Assembly: GCA_024305405.1 (NCBI GenBank)
Contig: JAKNDB010000068.1
Coordinates: 1,006,501-1,070,500, forward strand
DNA from: Dirofilaria immitis
Lineage: Eukaryota > Nematoda > Chromadorea > Rhabditida > Onchocercidae
Length of the DNA stretch: 64,000 nt
Reading direction: 5' to 3'
In this document: in pieces, positions 14,601 to 29,200 of the stretch
How positions within the stretch are numbered: the stretch's first letter is position 1
Layout: each line of letters opens with the position of its first letter
Made by a program: the position numbers and the translations under genes
Notes under the pieces: generated by a model
Database searches by the model: none
Seen by the model: only the letters and a program-made list of their open reading frames with translations
Told to the model about the DNA's origin: nothing

Positions 14601-17600
14601 AATGTTTATTTTTTTTTAAATCTCATATCTATTTAAACAGGCCAGGCTAAAGAAATTTTATTTTGTGCATTTTTATTTGATTAAATGTTACAAAAAAAAA
14701 AATAATGATTAGAATAAATTTCATTTAAATTTCTATGATTTCTAAATATGCGCCATAAACATATCAATAAATTATATGTAAAGCTTTTTAGTGTTTTAAT
14801 TTGCTATTAGTTGGAATTAAATTAGTTGGAACTAAATGTCTTATTTTGAAATTAAATATTTATAAATTTAAATTTTAATCTTTTTCGAAGTTTGAAAAAT
14901 TTTCTTCAAAAGAAATTAAATTCATCTTTTAACTTTCTTTCCCAATTTCTCATACTTCAACGATATTTTTGCTTAGATAAAAAATGAATCAAAGCATGAA
15001 TTTTTATATTATTAATAAGATATAAATAATCATTGAACTAAAAACGATCAACAATTTGATTTTATTTCTCAAAAAATATTTTTAATTTTTTTCCTTCCAA
15101 ATTTACATTTTTTGCAAAGTGAAAATGACTTAGATAATTTAAATTAAAAGTATTAAACTTTTGAGTATGTTTGATATAAAGTTGCCAAAGTTTAATAAGT
15201 AAAATTGAAATTATCAAAATCTTAGACTAAGGCCGTATGAAAAGTCTTAAAATGCATCGTTTTGCCATATATTACCGAAAATTTTAGTTGTAAATAATTT
15301 ATTTACTTTTCTTGAAGTTTTATTCAATGCAAACAGGTGGATATTAAAAATTAGTTTTGAAAGTTACTTTCTCACTGATGTAGCATTTTCGTTATCGATG
15401 CTTAAATACAGTGTGCTACACCGTGTATAGGGGTTAACTACAGTATGCAGGATTGTTCCGATACAGTACGTGGGAGATTTAATTGCAGTTATGTTGAATT
15501 ATCGGAGAATCATTTCGCTAATTTTGCCATCCTTCTGAAGTATCGCTCTAATGTGATACTTACACTACTAATATTTAAGTACGGTATGTACTTGAGTACA
15601 ATTCGTTATCGATGCTTAAGTACAGCATTGCTGCACCGTGTATAGGGGTTAACTACAGTATGCAGGATTGTTCCGATGCAGTACGTAGGAGATTTAATTG
15701 CAGTTATGTTGAATTATCGGAGAATCATTTCGCTAATTTTGCCATCCTTCTGAAGTATTGCTCTAATGTGATACTTACACTATTAATATTTAAGTACGGT
15801 ATGTACTTGAATACAGTATATAGGATTATTTGAGTAGAGATTGTAAATGCAGTATGTAGGATTAATCAGGAATTATTGCGTTAATTTTCAATTTTTAATT
15901 TATTTTTAAAATATTTATTCAATCAATCAACATTATTATAATAAATAATTTCGAATATTTTAAAATTATACGATAATTATTGGAATATATATACATATAT
16001 TTATAGCATTGTTACATGAAATTTTTGAAATATTTATAGAATTTGAATATATAAACGCATCGATTATTACTTAAATAATTCTATTCCAAAACTTCAAAAT
16101 CTAACTTTGAAAAAAATTAGATTACAAATGATAACTGGTCATTACATTTTAGGCCCAATTGGAACGCGATCTGAAAGATTGAAAAAGAAACTTCAAGAGA
16201 TCGCTCCGGAAATTCAGATTCTAAATCTATGCCTCAAACACCGAGCAGTACCAAATCAGAATGTAAGGATTTATTCCGAAATTTGAATCTTAAGCTGATA
16301 TGATTTAAATTGGGAGTTATTTTATAATAAACGATATTGATTATCTTGTACATCGAGAAATAAAAGAAATAAATATATGCGATTGAAATTATAGCTTCTT
16401 TATTTAGTGACCTTTTGTTAAAAATGACCTTATAAGGCTCATTCATGAAATATGCAAAAGAAGTAATAAATCTTATTTAATTAAGTAATCGTATAATATA
16501 ATGGCCAAATATTTCCTTGGCTCCTTTTCTTAATTTTTATTTGCAAAAAAAAAAAGAAATTAGTTTAATTTTATTGAATTCAATTTTTATTACTAAATAA
16601 AATTTATTATTTATTTCCTTTTTAATTTTTAATTTTTTTTAAAAAGTAATTCTTATTGTTTGCCAATTATTAATTGACAAATTCGTTTTAATAATATTTT
16701 ATTTAAAATTTAAAATAATTTTTAAAATAATAAAGTATTTTATTATTTTAAAATAATTAATTATTTATTATTAATTTTGCTATATTTAATTAGTTTTTAT
16801 GCAAAAAAACGAAAAATTAATAATTAATTTATTTAAAAATAATTTATTTCAATTTTTTTTCTTTTTTCTCAACCAAAAATTTGAAATTAAAATATTTTAA
16901 TATAATATTCGTATGAATATTCTTATTTGATACAATCGCTTTGACAAATTTTTATTATTCTGACCTAAATATATACTCTCCTCAGTCTCGATTAAATTAC
17001 CTGAATTTGTCCAAACTTTTATTCATTCTTAGTTTTAAAAACTTTTGCCCATTTACAGATAAATTAAATTCGCAATCTTTTTAAAGCATTTGAAATATTT
17101 ATAAATAGTTTTGTTATGAATAAATTTTACGATAAGTTATAAATTTCTGCATGAACAAATTATATGATCAAATGATCAATTCAGGCAGACATGACTTATC
17201 ACTTTAGTGATCGATCAGCCAAATTGTCGCAACAACAATGCAATAATTAATTTAGTCAGCCAAAATTTTGCAATTTTATAAATTTGATCGATTTTTTTCG
17301 AAATTTTCGATATCATATAATCATAAAAAATCATTTTGTACATTAAGCATTATCAGTGCTTTTTTTTCTGATAAGCAAACGCGTAAGACGTAAAACGTAT
17401 CATTGAGCATTTTTTTTTATTTCATCGTTTCTTGTATGATAAACATTTATACGAAAGTTATTGATATAATTTGCATATATTCAAATTTTGCATATATTAT
17501 TATTATTTTAAACAAATATTATAATAGTAAAATAGTAAGTATATTTTGCAGTATTGCCTTCTGGTCTACCTACATCATCTCAAGCAGAATCTTCACGTAA

Positions 17601-20600
17601 GAATCATAAATCTACAAAACAACAATCTATCTCAATGAATGCCATGAAACAAAAGGTTAGCAAACAACGTTTATTATTTTATCAATTAATTATATTTATT
17701 ATCACTTTATAAATTAACTTTTTCAATTAATCCAATTTACTATAAACTATTCGTAAATTAAAAATAAATTCTTTTATTCAATAATTATAAAAGGAAATTC
17801 TTTTAATAAAAATTACAAACGAATAATCAAAATTGAAAATTGAATATTATCAAATAATCATTTTATCAAGTTATTAATGCAAAAAGCGAATTCGCATTTT
17901 ATCCTAACTTTTCGAACTTAAATTTAAATAAACCATCTACATAAATTACATTTTATAAAAGAATTTACTTTTAATAATTAATATTTCCCAATTTAAATTA
18001 ATTACAATCTTTCATATAAAATAATTTATTAAAATTTTATTAATTCTTTTTAATAACTTACTTTTTCCCCTACAAAAATATAAATTATTATAATTTTATA
18101 TTAGTGTTGTAAAGTCTAAAATATTTAGAGTCTAAAAATTTTTAATTTTAAATTTGAAATTTATGGAAGAAATTTTTGATTTAATCCGAAATTTTAACGA
18201 TAATATTTTATATCATTCATGTATGTGATAAAATCTTATCGTGATAGATATATATATATATATAATATCAATTTTATCACCTACCTTTTTATTACTTTCT
18301 ATTTGTTAACATAAAAGTTTAAAATTGATATTTCGAATTATACCTTTGAAATGATTTTTGTAATATCAATTTAACCTTTCATTTTAGATAAAATTTGAAA
18401 AATTTTATTCAAAATAAATTTATCATTTTTACTTTGATTAAAATATGCGATCGATTTATTACAATTATCAAAATTTTTTTCAATTTATTTAAATTATTTC
18501 AAAAAAAAAACTAAAACGAAATTTTGCAATTATTTTAAAAATTAATTTAGAAAGTATAAATCGATATTTAATCAATGATTTCATTCATTTATCAATAAAT
18601 TTCAAATGCAATAGCTTATCTATCCTAAGAGATGATAAAAATAAGATATTTTATGATACTACTAAGATTTTTACATAAATTAAAATGCTATTTTTAGGAT
18701 TAAATTTATAAAATTATTCAGATCAAATTTTAAATTAACATTTTTCTCGAAAATTTATTTCATCGAGATCAATACTAAGCTTGCATAGTTTTGTATTAAT
18801 TATAGATGAAATCATATATTTATTTTTTGTTATTTAAACAAAAAAATTTCATAAGTAATTTTTAGTAGTCATTTTATTATTTATTATTTATTTTATTCAT
18901 TATTTATTATTTGTTTATTATTTTTAGCATTTATTTATTATATTCATTATTTATTATTTATTATTTTTAGTATTTATTTATTGTTTATTTTATCCATTAT
19001 TTATTATTTATTTATTATTTTTAGTGTTTATTTGTTATTTATTTTCATTCATTATTTATTTTAGGGAAATGAAAACAAAATTTATATTTTAAATTTTGTG
19101 GAAGAAATTAAAATTTTTAAATTATAATTTATTAAGAATTAAAAAAAAAAAGTAGTATTTTCAGATGATAATTTAAAATTAAAACGATTAACAAATGCTA
19201 TTCGTGGATTTGACGTTCTTGCGATTGTCTTCGATCAACAAATTCAAAAGGTATTTTATTTACTTCATTTTATTTACTACCTATTTATTGATATCATTAA
19301 TTAATTAACTTTTAAAATGGTAAATAGGAAGGATCAAAGAAAATATTCCTTAAGAATTATACATTTAAAAATGATTGATTGCTATTTCCATTTTGGTTTA
19401 TAGATCTTTGAGTTTCAAGATAATTTAGGCTAATTTGAAAGCCTAAAAATTCCGAGAAAAAAAAGTTTGAATTAGAAATCAACAGCTCCAGATATATAAT
19501 TTTTGTCATATGCTCACACCTAAAATAAAAATGCTTATTAGAAATTGCCTGAAAAAAAATTAAAATTTGAAATTTGAAATAAATTATTAATTTTGTTCCC
19601 TAAAATGCAATTAATTTTTAGTACAATGAAGAATTACAGGAAGCATTTGAGCAAAATCAAAAATACGGTATGTTTTTTAATTTCAAATTAATTTAAAAAA
19701 AAAAAGAATAAACAAATTTAAATATATTAAAAATAAGATTAGCTTTTTATGCTAATTAAATTATTATCAAATTTATTGATAATTGATTTGATAAATAATT
19801 TGGGAAATTAATATTTGAAAATTTTAGGAAATTTTATTAAATGTAGAAACCAAAATTTGTTAAATTAATTTTTTTTTTAAATTTCATTTCTTTTTCTAAG
19901 ATTGAAATAAAATTTTGGGAATTAATTTTTATCACTGGGATTAATTAAAATAATATTTTGATTGCTTATTTGAATAAATTGAAAATTTTCGTTAAAATTA
20001 AATGATGCGGCATTTAGCATTTGAAAATTGAAAAATTTTGATTGAATATAATCGATAATAAAATAAACGATTTTGTTTTCTTTTTTTTGCTTCTTATCTT
20101 TTAAAAACTTAAAAACGATTTATGAGAAATAGAAATTAAAAATTAAAAATTTAAATTAAAAACTTAAATTGCTAAAATTTGAGCTAAATATTTGTTTTAT
20201 TTTTACATTATTATAATTACTAATTTAATGAATTTAATGCATTTTTTTCTATGATTAAATTGAAGTTTTTAAAATAAATTACTACAAAAAGTTTCAATGA
20301 ACTTATTTTTTTTTATCCTTTCAAATGAAATTTGTTGATTTTAGATAAATTAATACTAATATTAGGATCTTATCTATCTCAGTGATAAATTAAATAGGTG
20401 GTATATCTGAGAAAAAAAGAACTATTAATTCAAACATGGCCAATTAATAGCCGATTATTAGTTGAAAGTTGGCTAACTAGGACATTTGGGAAAATGAAAA
20501 TTGGGCATTCATATATTAATAATTACAAATAAAATAAACCGTCATTATTTGGTGTACAAATATTAGTTTAGTTTTGGCTAAATATTTATTTACATAATAG

Positions 20601-23600
20601 CTAGTTATTAATTTATACTGATCAATTAGTTTAATTGCAAAAAAAAAAAATTGCCTATTAGTCTCAAACTTGGCTAAATAATTTAGTTGTAATATAATTG
20701 GCTATTGTTTTAAAGCTTGGCCGAATTAATTTTATTGCATTTAAAATTAACCTTTGTTATCTTCAGAGTCTCATATAAAAGCATTGGAAGTTAAATATGA
20801 AAATTTACTGATGGCAGTGAAAGATGATCATACCCGACAAATTGAGAATGGTTTGTTAAATTTTTCCATTTTTAACGAACATTTCGAAAACAATTTTTTT
20901 TTTTTGTTCATTCTGTATTTTTATCAATGATAAATTTGATAAGTGAAAAGAAATGATAGTTTCAAATCTCACATTATTTCTTTCCTGTTTCTGTTATAAA
21001 AACTATTAGCAACTTCAACAGTATTTCATCAAGAACGATCGATTGATTCTTTTGACAAAATGAATCTTTTATTTAGATTATTACCATCAAACTTATTAAA
21101 TATCATATCAATCATATTTGTATTAAATTAGTATTGTCGAAATTATTCCTAATATTAAATGATTGTATCACTTCGAGATTTTTTTCTCTTTCCTTTAAAG
21201 AATTCTCGAATAATTTCAATTCTCGAATAATTTCATGCTATAAAATCAATTACTAAAAAAAAAAAATATTTCAATATATTTTTCTTTAAAAAAACAAAAT
21301 AAAATTCCAATAAAATTATAAATATTTTTTTTTTTAAGAAAAGAAAATCAAAATAACAAATTAATATAATAAATAATAAAAATATGTAATAAATGAGAGA
21401 TAAAATTTTTTTCACTTATAATTTGGCATTTTCTTATTTTTTTGAAATTTTTTCATTTAAAAAAATTTTTTTTTAAATTTCTATTAAGTTGGAAATTTTT
21501 TTTTAATACATTTAAATATAAAATTTAAATGTATTAAAAATAATTATTTGAAGAAAATTTTCATTTAAATAATTCGCAATGATAAATTTTTACTGTAATA
21601 AATTGTATATCATCTCATTTTCAATTTATTTTCCTCCGATATATATATATATATATATGTATATATATCATTCACATTTCAATTTCATCTTAAATTTAAA
21701 CGATCAAAAAAAAAAAAAATTGAAAGGCCTTGAAAGCAAGTTATTTTGAGCATTACGAACAAAAGAAATTTAGATGGAAAAAAGTAAAAGAAAGTTTTTG
21801 TAAAATTGAAAAATTTTTCATTTAATTTTTCATTTTTAAATAAAATTACTTTTTTTTTTCTTTGAAATGTCACTAAAAATAATTTAATTTCATTTAATTC
21901 TTTTAATTTGAAATTTCTTTTTTTTTTCTGCCAATATTTTGCGCATATTTTTCAAAGTGAAAAAAAATTTTTATAAAAATGAAAATCAAAAAAAACTTAT
22001 CGAAAAAATTAGAACAAAAAAAAAAAAAAATTGAAACGAATAATTTTGTTTGAAAAGGAAGATGAGCAATTAATTGAAAGAAGGAAATTTTGCTTATAAT
22101 TTTATTTAATCCTTTTTTGCTTATAAAAAAATAATTTTGTAGCAATGAGAAATTAAAATGAAAAAGAAAAAACTTTTTATGAAAAAGATTAAAATTCTTT
22201 GTGTGATATTAGAATTTAAAAAATAAAAAATTTTTTTTTAGTTTGAGATATTAGCTTTTGAATTCTTTGACAAAATTAAGATAGATGAATATATATATAT
22301 ATATTTCATGAAGCTAAGAATAAATTATTTTGTTATCTTTTTCTTGGCAGCTTAACAGTTATATTATCATTGTTTATTGAAGGTAAGAGAACGTTAACAA
22401 AAAAATTTTAAACAAATGATAATATAAGATATTAATAGAATGAATGAAATTTATTATATAAGAATTTAATAAGTTTACGATTAATTGTTCTTATTTGATA
22501 GATAAAAATTATGCTTCATTAAAATGAGCCAAGTAAATATTATATAAGAATTTAATAAGTTTACGATTAATTGTTCTTATTTGATAGATAAAAATTGTTT
22601 TGCTTCATTAAAAAAATGAGCTAAGTAAATTTGTAAATAAATGAAATTTATTATATAAGAATTCAATAAGTTTACGATTAATTGTTCTTATTTGATAGAT
22701 AAAAATTGTTTTGCTTCATTAAAAAAATGAGCCAAATAAATTTGTAAATAAATGAAATTTATTATATAAGAATTCAATAAGTTTACGATTAATTGTTCTT
22801 ATTTGATAGATAAAAATTGTTATGCTTCATTAAAAAAATGAGCCAAGTAAATTTGTAAATAAATGAAATTTATTATATAAGAATTCAATAAGTTTACGAT
22901 TAATTGTTCTTATTTGATAGATAAAAATTGTTTTGCTTCATTAAAAAAATGAGCTAAGTAAATTTGTAAATAAATGAAATTTATTATATAAGAATTCAAT
23001 AAGTTTACGATTAATTGTTCTTATTTGATAGATAAAAATTGTTTTGCTTCATTAAAAAAATGAGCCAAGTAAATTTGTAAATAAATGAAATTTATTATAT
23101 AAGAATTTAATAAGTTTACGATTAATTGTTCTTATTTGATAGATAAAATTGTTTTGCTTCATTAAAAAAATGAGCCAAGTAAATTTGTAAATAAATGAAA
23201 TTTATTATATAAGAATTCAATAAGTTTACGATTAATTGTTCTTATTTGATAGATAAAAATTGTTTTGCTTCATTAAAAAATGAGCTAAGTAAATTTGTAA
23301 ATAAATGAAAATTTTTTTTAAAAAAAATTGTATAAAAAAAATGAATTTTTTTATTTTTTTAGTGGGACAAAAGTAAATAAATAATTTTAAAATAACATTT
23401 TTTTTTTTTAGCCTATCGTTATCAATTGTATAAATCTATTCAAATATCGTCGTGTCGGTGACATTTTTAATGTTTGCCTCACCTAAATTTTCTTTATATC
23501 TTTTTTTTTTTCATTTTATATATGATGAAAAACCAAAAAAAAAAAGAAAAAAAAGTTTTGTTAAGAAAATATTAATTAATTTTGCGATACAAAGATATCT

Positions 23601-26247
23601 TATTTGTTGCATATATTTATAAATATATGCAACAAATAAGAAAGGTAAAGGATGTTGAAACAAACTTTGAATAAATCATTAAAATATTAAGACTAATTAA
23701 GATTTTACAAAAATGCTTTTTATAAAAATTGCCAATATGAGAATTTTTTTTTTTTTGAATACATCGCATAAAAGTGCCATATAGATATTGTAAGAAATTA
23801 TGGCTGAATTTTTTTGTTTTTATCTTAGCTAATATTTCATTCATTTATTAGATAGATAAATAGATTAGAGTAAATAGAATTGCATCTTATATTCGAAATG
23901 AATAATAGATAGATAGATAGATTAGACGTAAATAGAATTGCATCTTATATTCGAAATGTAATAATAGATAGATAGATTAGACGTAAATAGAATTGCATCT
24001 TATATTCGAAATGAATAATAGATAGATAGATAGATTAGACGTAAATAGAATTGCATCTTATATTCGAAATGAATAATTGAAATTTGAAAAAATATGAATT
24101 AAAAATGAATTACTTTTCGTATAACGATTATTTACTCATTTTTCTTTTATTTACATGTACATTTCATAATTTAGCGTTTTTTTGGTCTAAAAATAATTGA
24201 AATTTTTGTCACTAAATAGCGTATCAGAAATTCAAAATCTTTTTATCATATACTAAATGAATAAGTAGCGAAGTTGAATAATTTATGAAAAAGATAAGCG
24301 AAGTTTTCTATTTCGATATATCTCTTAGAATTTCATTAAGCTTCAAAATCGAAAAATTTGAATTTATATTTTTAAAATTTTAAAATATTTTATATTTTCT
24401 AGAAATAATTTCTTGAAAATATCGCACATAATACTGGCCTTGCTTTCGGCTCATTAACTAAATTCATTAACATTTATTGTTGCAGTTTGAAAGAGATTGT
24501 AAATTTGCATAATTCGAGGAAATTAATTATTTGCATTTCATTTGACTATTTTTTAAACAAATTTACAAAATTAGACGATAAATTGAAGCCAAAATTTTAT
24601 TTATTAATAGGCCAAATAAATAATTAATTAGCATTGAAATGCATAGGGATTAGATTGTTACAAAATTTAATAGCCTACAAAGACATGGCAAATTTTATTT
24701 ATTAATAGGCCAAATAAATAATTAATTAGCATTGAAATGCATAGGGATTAGATTGTTACAAAATTTAATAGCCTACAAAAGGCATGGCAAATTTTTAAGA
24801 TTCCTCAGATGCGATATTTAAATATGGCAAATTTTAATGTTTTCTTGAATGGTACTTAAATCTGGGCCTAATAGTTTCAAAAATTTATCAAATTACACAT
24901 AAATATTTAACCTCTTTATGTATATGAAAATAAAATCTCTACACTTTTACTATCCATCTTTAAATTTCTCATTCTTTTTTTCTCTTACTTTCTTTATAAT
25001 TAGTAATAACTATATTGTTATTCTATTTTTTAGTATCATCCTATTATCATTGTCCTTTGACCTTTTGTTATTTAGATTTACAATGCGAAGTAAAAATTTA
25101 TCGATTACTTTTAAAACATTTTACTTTTTTATTTTCACTGTACTTCTTCTATAACTTTTAAAATATTCATTTTCTTCAAAAAGAAATGAAGAGAGAGAGA
25201 GAGAGAGGAGAGAAGGAAGAAGAGAGAGAAAGGAGAGAACGGGGAAGAGAAAGAAAGAAGAGAGAGGGAGAGAGAGAGGATAAAAGAATGAAAGGGAGAC
25301 AAGAGATAGCAATCATTTTTAGGGTTTTATCATTTTGTTCATTAACAATTGTTGTTGCTTTCCCCGATTAGTTGTGTGACATATTTCTGTATTATGTGTG
25401 ACAAGCATTTGATCTAATCTTGGCTTTTAATTCTCTTGCAGCAGCCAAAAAAAGAGCCTAGCAAAAAAAGAATTATATCGTATTTCTTCTTTTTAACTCA
25501 ATCTATCTATTCGTAATCTGATTTCTTTGCTGCAACATGCCAGTATTTTGTATGATACCAAATGTGATACGTCTAAAAGCACCTGGCCTTATTGTATTAC
25601 CATTTATTTTAATATCATTGTTATCATCAACAACAATGTATATCATTCTGTTGGCATGTACGACAACTGCTGCATCAACATTATCACTGCTACAATCATC
25701 AACAACTATTCTTTTATCAGTCTTTATCATTTTCATATTTTTGCTTATTTTATTTGCAGCAAATCGAAATCATGAAGATGAGTTAAATTCTGTGAAGCAA
25801 CGATATGAAAAACAGGTATGTAAGATTATTCATTCATTCATTCTTTCTTTCTTTCTTTTTTTTTTCTGAAATATCTAATCCGATTTTGCAATTAATTCAT
25901 AGTATTGATATAGTAATGATTATTTGGCATTGATATTGTTTTCTGATTAATTTCAAATGAAGATATTACTGTAATAATAGCTAAATAAAAGATACGGTAA
26001 ATTGAACTCACTGATATTGTTTTCTGATTAATTTCAAATGAAGATATTACTGTAATAATAGCTAAATAAAAGATACGATAAATTGAACTCACTGATATTG
26101 TTTTATGATTAATTTCAAATGAAGATATTACTGTAATAATAGCTAAATAAAAGATACGATAAATTGAATTAAAATTACAATCAATCTTTTTCAAAATATT
26201 TTCAAATTCAAAATATTGTCTTGCACACACACATACACACATACACG

Positions 26248-26287
<40 letters not shown>

Positions 26288-29200
26288 ATACTAATATATT
26301 CGTTTCATCACAAATATTTTAATATATAGTCAAATTTTTTAAAATATTTTCAAATTAAAAAACATTAACTTTCTCAACCTCTCTTTCTCTCTCTCTCGCT
26401 ATCTCTTACTTTCTCTCTCCTTTCTCCCTCTCTCTCTCAAGATGTAATTATATATATACGTATATTTTTTCTTTTTACCGTAAAATTTTTGATTTCAAAT
26501 GAAATTTTTTAAAAATATTCATTGAAGCAAAGATCAGTTCATTTTGCAAAGTGTAATTTCAATCATAATTACTGTAAAATCCTTCAAAATGTAATATAAT
26601 ACATTTCAATCATAATTACTGTAATTTGAAATTAAAATTTTTTATTTAATATTTTTAAAATTAACGATAATTTTCTGATAAGATTACAATATATTTACCG
26701 TATGTTTGTGTGTATTTTAATTTGTAACATTCATACGCTAAATGATTTCTTTCGTCTTCTTGAAATTCAAATTATTGATTAATTTTAGAAAAATTACGAA
26801 AATAATCATGAACAGCTATAGATAATAATAATTTATATTAAATTCAAAATTAGATCATATAAAATAAGAAGGAGAGAGAGGGAGAGAGAGAGAGAAAGAA
26901 AGAGAGAAAGGGAGAAAGACAGACGAAGAAAGAAGAAGAAGTTTTCAGATATTAGTTAGCAAATTGAATAAATGCTTTTGAAATGAATAAATATTTTATC
27001 TGATTCAAATGATCAAACGTTGCAATCTCTTTCTTTTCCATTTTCAAGATTTTATGATAGTAAAATATTTCGAAAATTGACCCAAACTTTTCAATATTGA
27101 TACGATCATTTCATGCCTTTATCAGGGCCATGATTCTCTTTTACAACAAATGATCTATCTGGCCTACTTTTTCAAGCAAAATGTATTATTATTATTATTT
27201 GAGGAAAATTGATTTAAATATTAATTTTCCATATATGCTATAAAAATTATTATCAAAAAGTAAATCTCAGAAAAAAAAAAAAAGAGTTAAGTTATTAAAA
27301 GTAAGTAAAAGTTGAATTAATAATTTTGCAGAAATTATCACTTATTCTCCTTATCTTTCTCAATATAATTAATGCTTTTCTATTGTAGGCTTAATTTAAA
27401 ACTTTAAATTTCAATAAAACTTGCTAAAATATCAAAATAGATATCTTTTTTTTTTTTTTTACACTTATGACTATAAATTCTCGACTTAAAACATTTCTCT
27501 TATCAAGACAATGATATTAATAATCTCTTGTTAATATCATAATTGCTTGTTTTTATTTTAGAAAGAAAGAAAAAAAAACACAAGAATTTTTCCATTATCC
27601 CAATTTCTCTTTTATGATGTTACGTATATTTCATTAATTCTATTTCTCGACTTTTTTGTTGCTTAAATTTATTTGAATTTAATTATGGTGAAAAGAAAAA
27701 AATAAATCATTAATGATGCTCAAAGATGATCAAATGATTTCCTAAGATTGATTCCCTAAGATTGAATTATTAATCATATAAAGTAGGTTAAGGTTATCAG
27801 AATATTTTTTTTTTTTGTTTAAAACGATTATTTTTCCTAAAATTAATTTCTAGACATTCGTTTATTAAATTGATCAAAGAAGAATTTATGTTATGTAATT
27901 TTGATTATCTAATGATTCTGATATACAATCTTGATAGATCAATCATACTGATATAAATACGTTATTCATGTATGAATCACATGAATTATATTTGCATATT
28001 TTTATTTCATTTTATTAGCTAATTAATTGATTATTTCTATTACTTAATTAATTTTATTTTATTTTCCTATTATTTATCAAATCATCGAATTGGTTAGTTA
28101 TCAATATATGATCTGTTTTATTACTATATTTCATAATATTATCATTTATATTATTATTACATTTCTAAATTAATTATTTATTATTTAATTATAATTTTGT
28201 TAATAATTTTGCAAAAGATTTAATTAATTTTTTTTTCGATCTATGGAAATTTTTTTCTTTTTTACAAATCTTTAAAATACTATTTAAAAACAATTTGGGA
28301 GGAGAATTTAAAGATGAAATTTTTAGCTATATTTGAAATATATTTTATCTCAAAATATTTGTTTATTGATCGACATTTATGGCAATATTTAATTTCATTA
28401 TTTACACGATATTTAATTTTATCACTTATGTGACATTGAAATTTTATCACTTATGTGATATTTAAATTTTTATTATTTACAAGATCATTAAGTTTTATCT
28501 CAAATCATGATAAAATTATCATTTCTTCGGATACTTCATACTATCATAATGAACTGAATATATCTTAATGATAAAATGAGACTTCAAAAATTTGTGCTTA
28601 GATAAAATAAGCCTATTAAAAATAAGCTTAACAATTCTTCTTGCTATTATTTGTTGTTGCTTTTCAAATGTTTCATTGTTGAGTAGAAAGCATAAAACTT
28701 TTAATAATGAAAATTATAATTAAAAGAAAAAAAAAAAAAACATAGATAATTAATGATTTGATGATTTCTTTAAAATTTATTTCAGTTAGCAGAATGTAAT
28801 AATGAATTAATTCGAACATTAGATGAACAACGTTGTATTCATGAAGCAGAAATTGAACGTCTTAGTCGTTCCAATCAAATTCAATGCGATAATTTGGATA
28901 GTAAATTAGCGGAAGCTGAAAAAACAGTCGAAGAATTAATTCGAGATAAGAAAAATCTTGAAGCAACATTGAGTAAAGATACAAATGAAAAAGTTGCGGT
29001 AAATCATTCTTCTAATTTTTATTGCAAATTTTTTTTTTGCATAAATTTTTTTGTTTTGTTTTTTTTTTTTGAAATGCATTAAATGAAATTTGATAAAATG
29101 ATTAAAATTTTTCATTTAGTATTCCGTGAGATATATTTTCATTTAGCAAATTAGTATATATGTATATATATATATATATATATGATAATTTCAAATTTAA

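Larger units (their letters stand above)
20851..25759 (+). other. 4.9-kb intron of the MTUS-like gene
   Basis: No supported exon in either direction. It contains an 18-bp perfect hairpin (21500-21517 with 21523-21540, 5-nt loop), an AT dinucleotide run near 21640, the 111-bp satellite, a 42-bp palindrome, a GATA-containing repeat, a 98-bp duplication and a GA-rich tract, each listed separately where notable. Confidence 0.65.
25816..28785 (+). other. 3-kb intron of the MTUS-like gene
   Basis: No exon was recognised between the donor after EKQ (25815) and the exon starting LAECNNEL (28786). Apart from the arrays listed, it is plain AT-rich sequence. Confidence 0.6.

Noticed and set aside
15445..15833. 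Two similar small plus-strand proteins (MQDCSD...)
   Set aside because: They are the same frame read in two copies of the 214-bp intronic duplication, without other gene signals.
25121..25371. Overlapping frames rich in E/R/K and L/S
   Set aside because: Produced by the GA/CT low-complexity tract.
25503..25775. Several overlapping open frames on both strands just upstream of exon 25760-25815
   Set aside because: They lie in intron sequence of the MTUS-like gene; only 25760-25815 fits phase and coiled-coil continuity.
25892..26284. Minus-strand 130-codon frame with repeated IYRIFYLAII blocks
   Set aside because: The 81-bp repeat unit is divisible by three and ends in a CA microsatellite, so an open frame is expected without selection.
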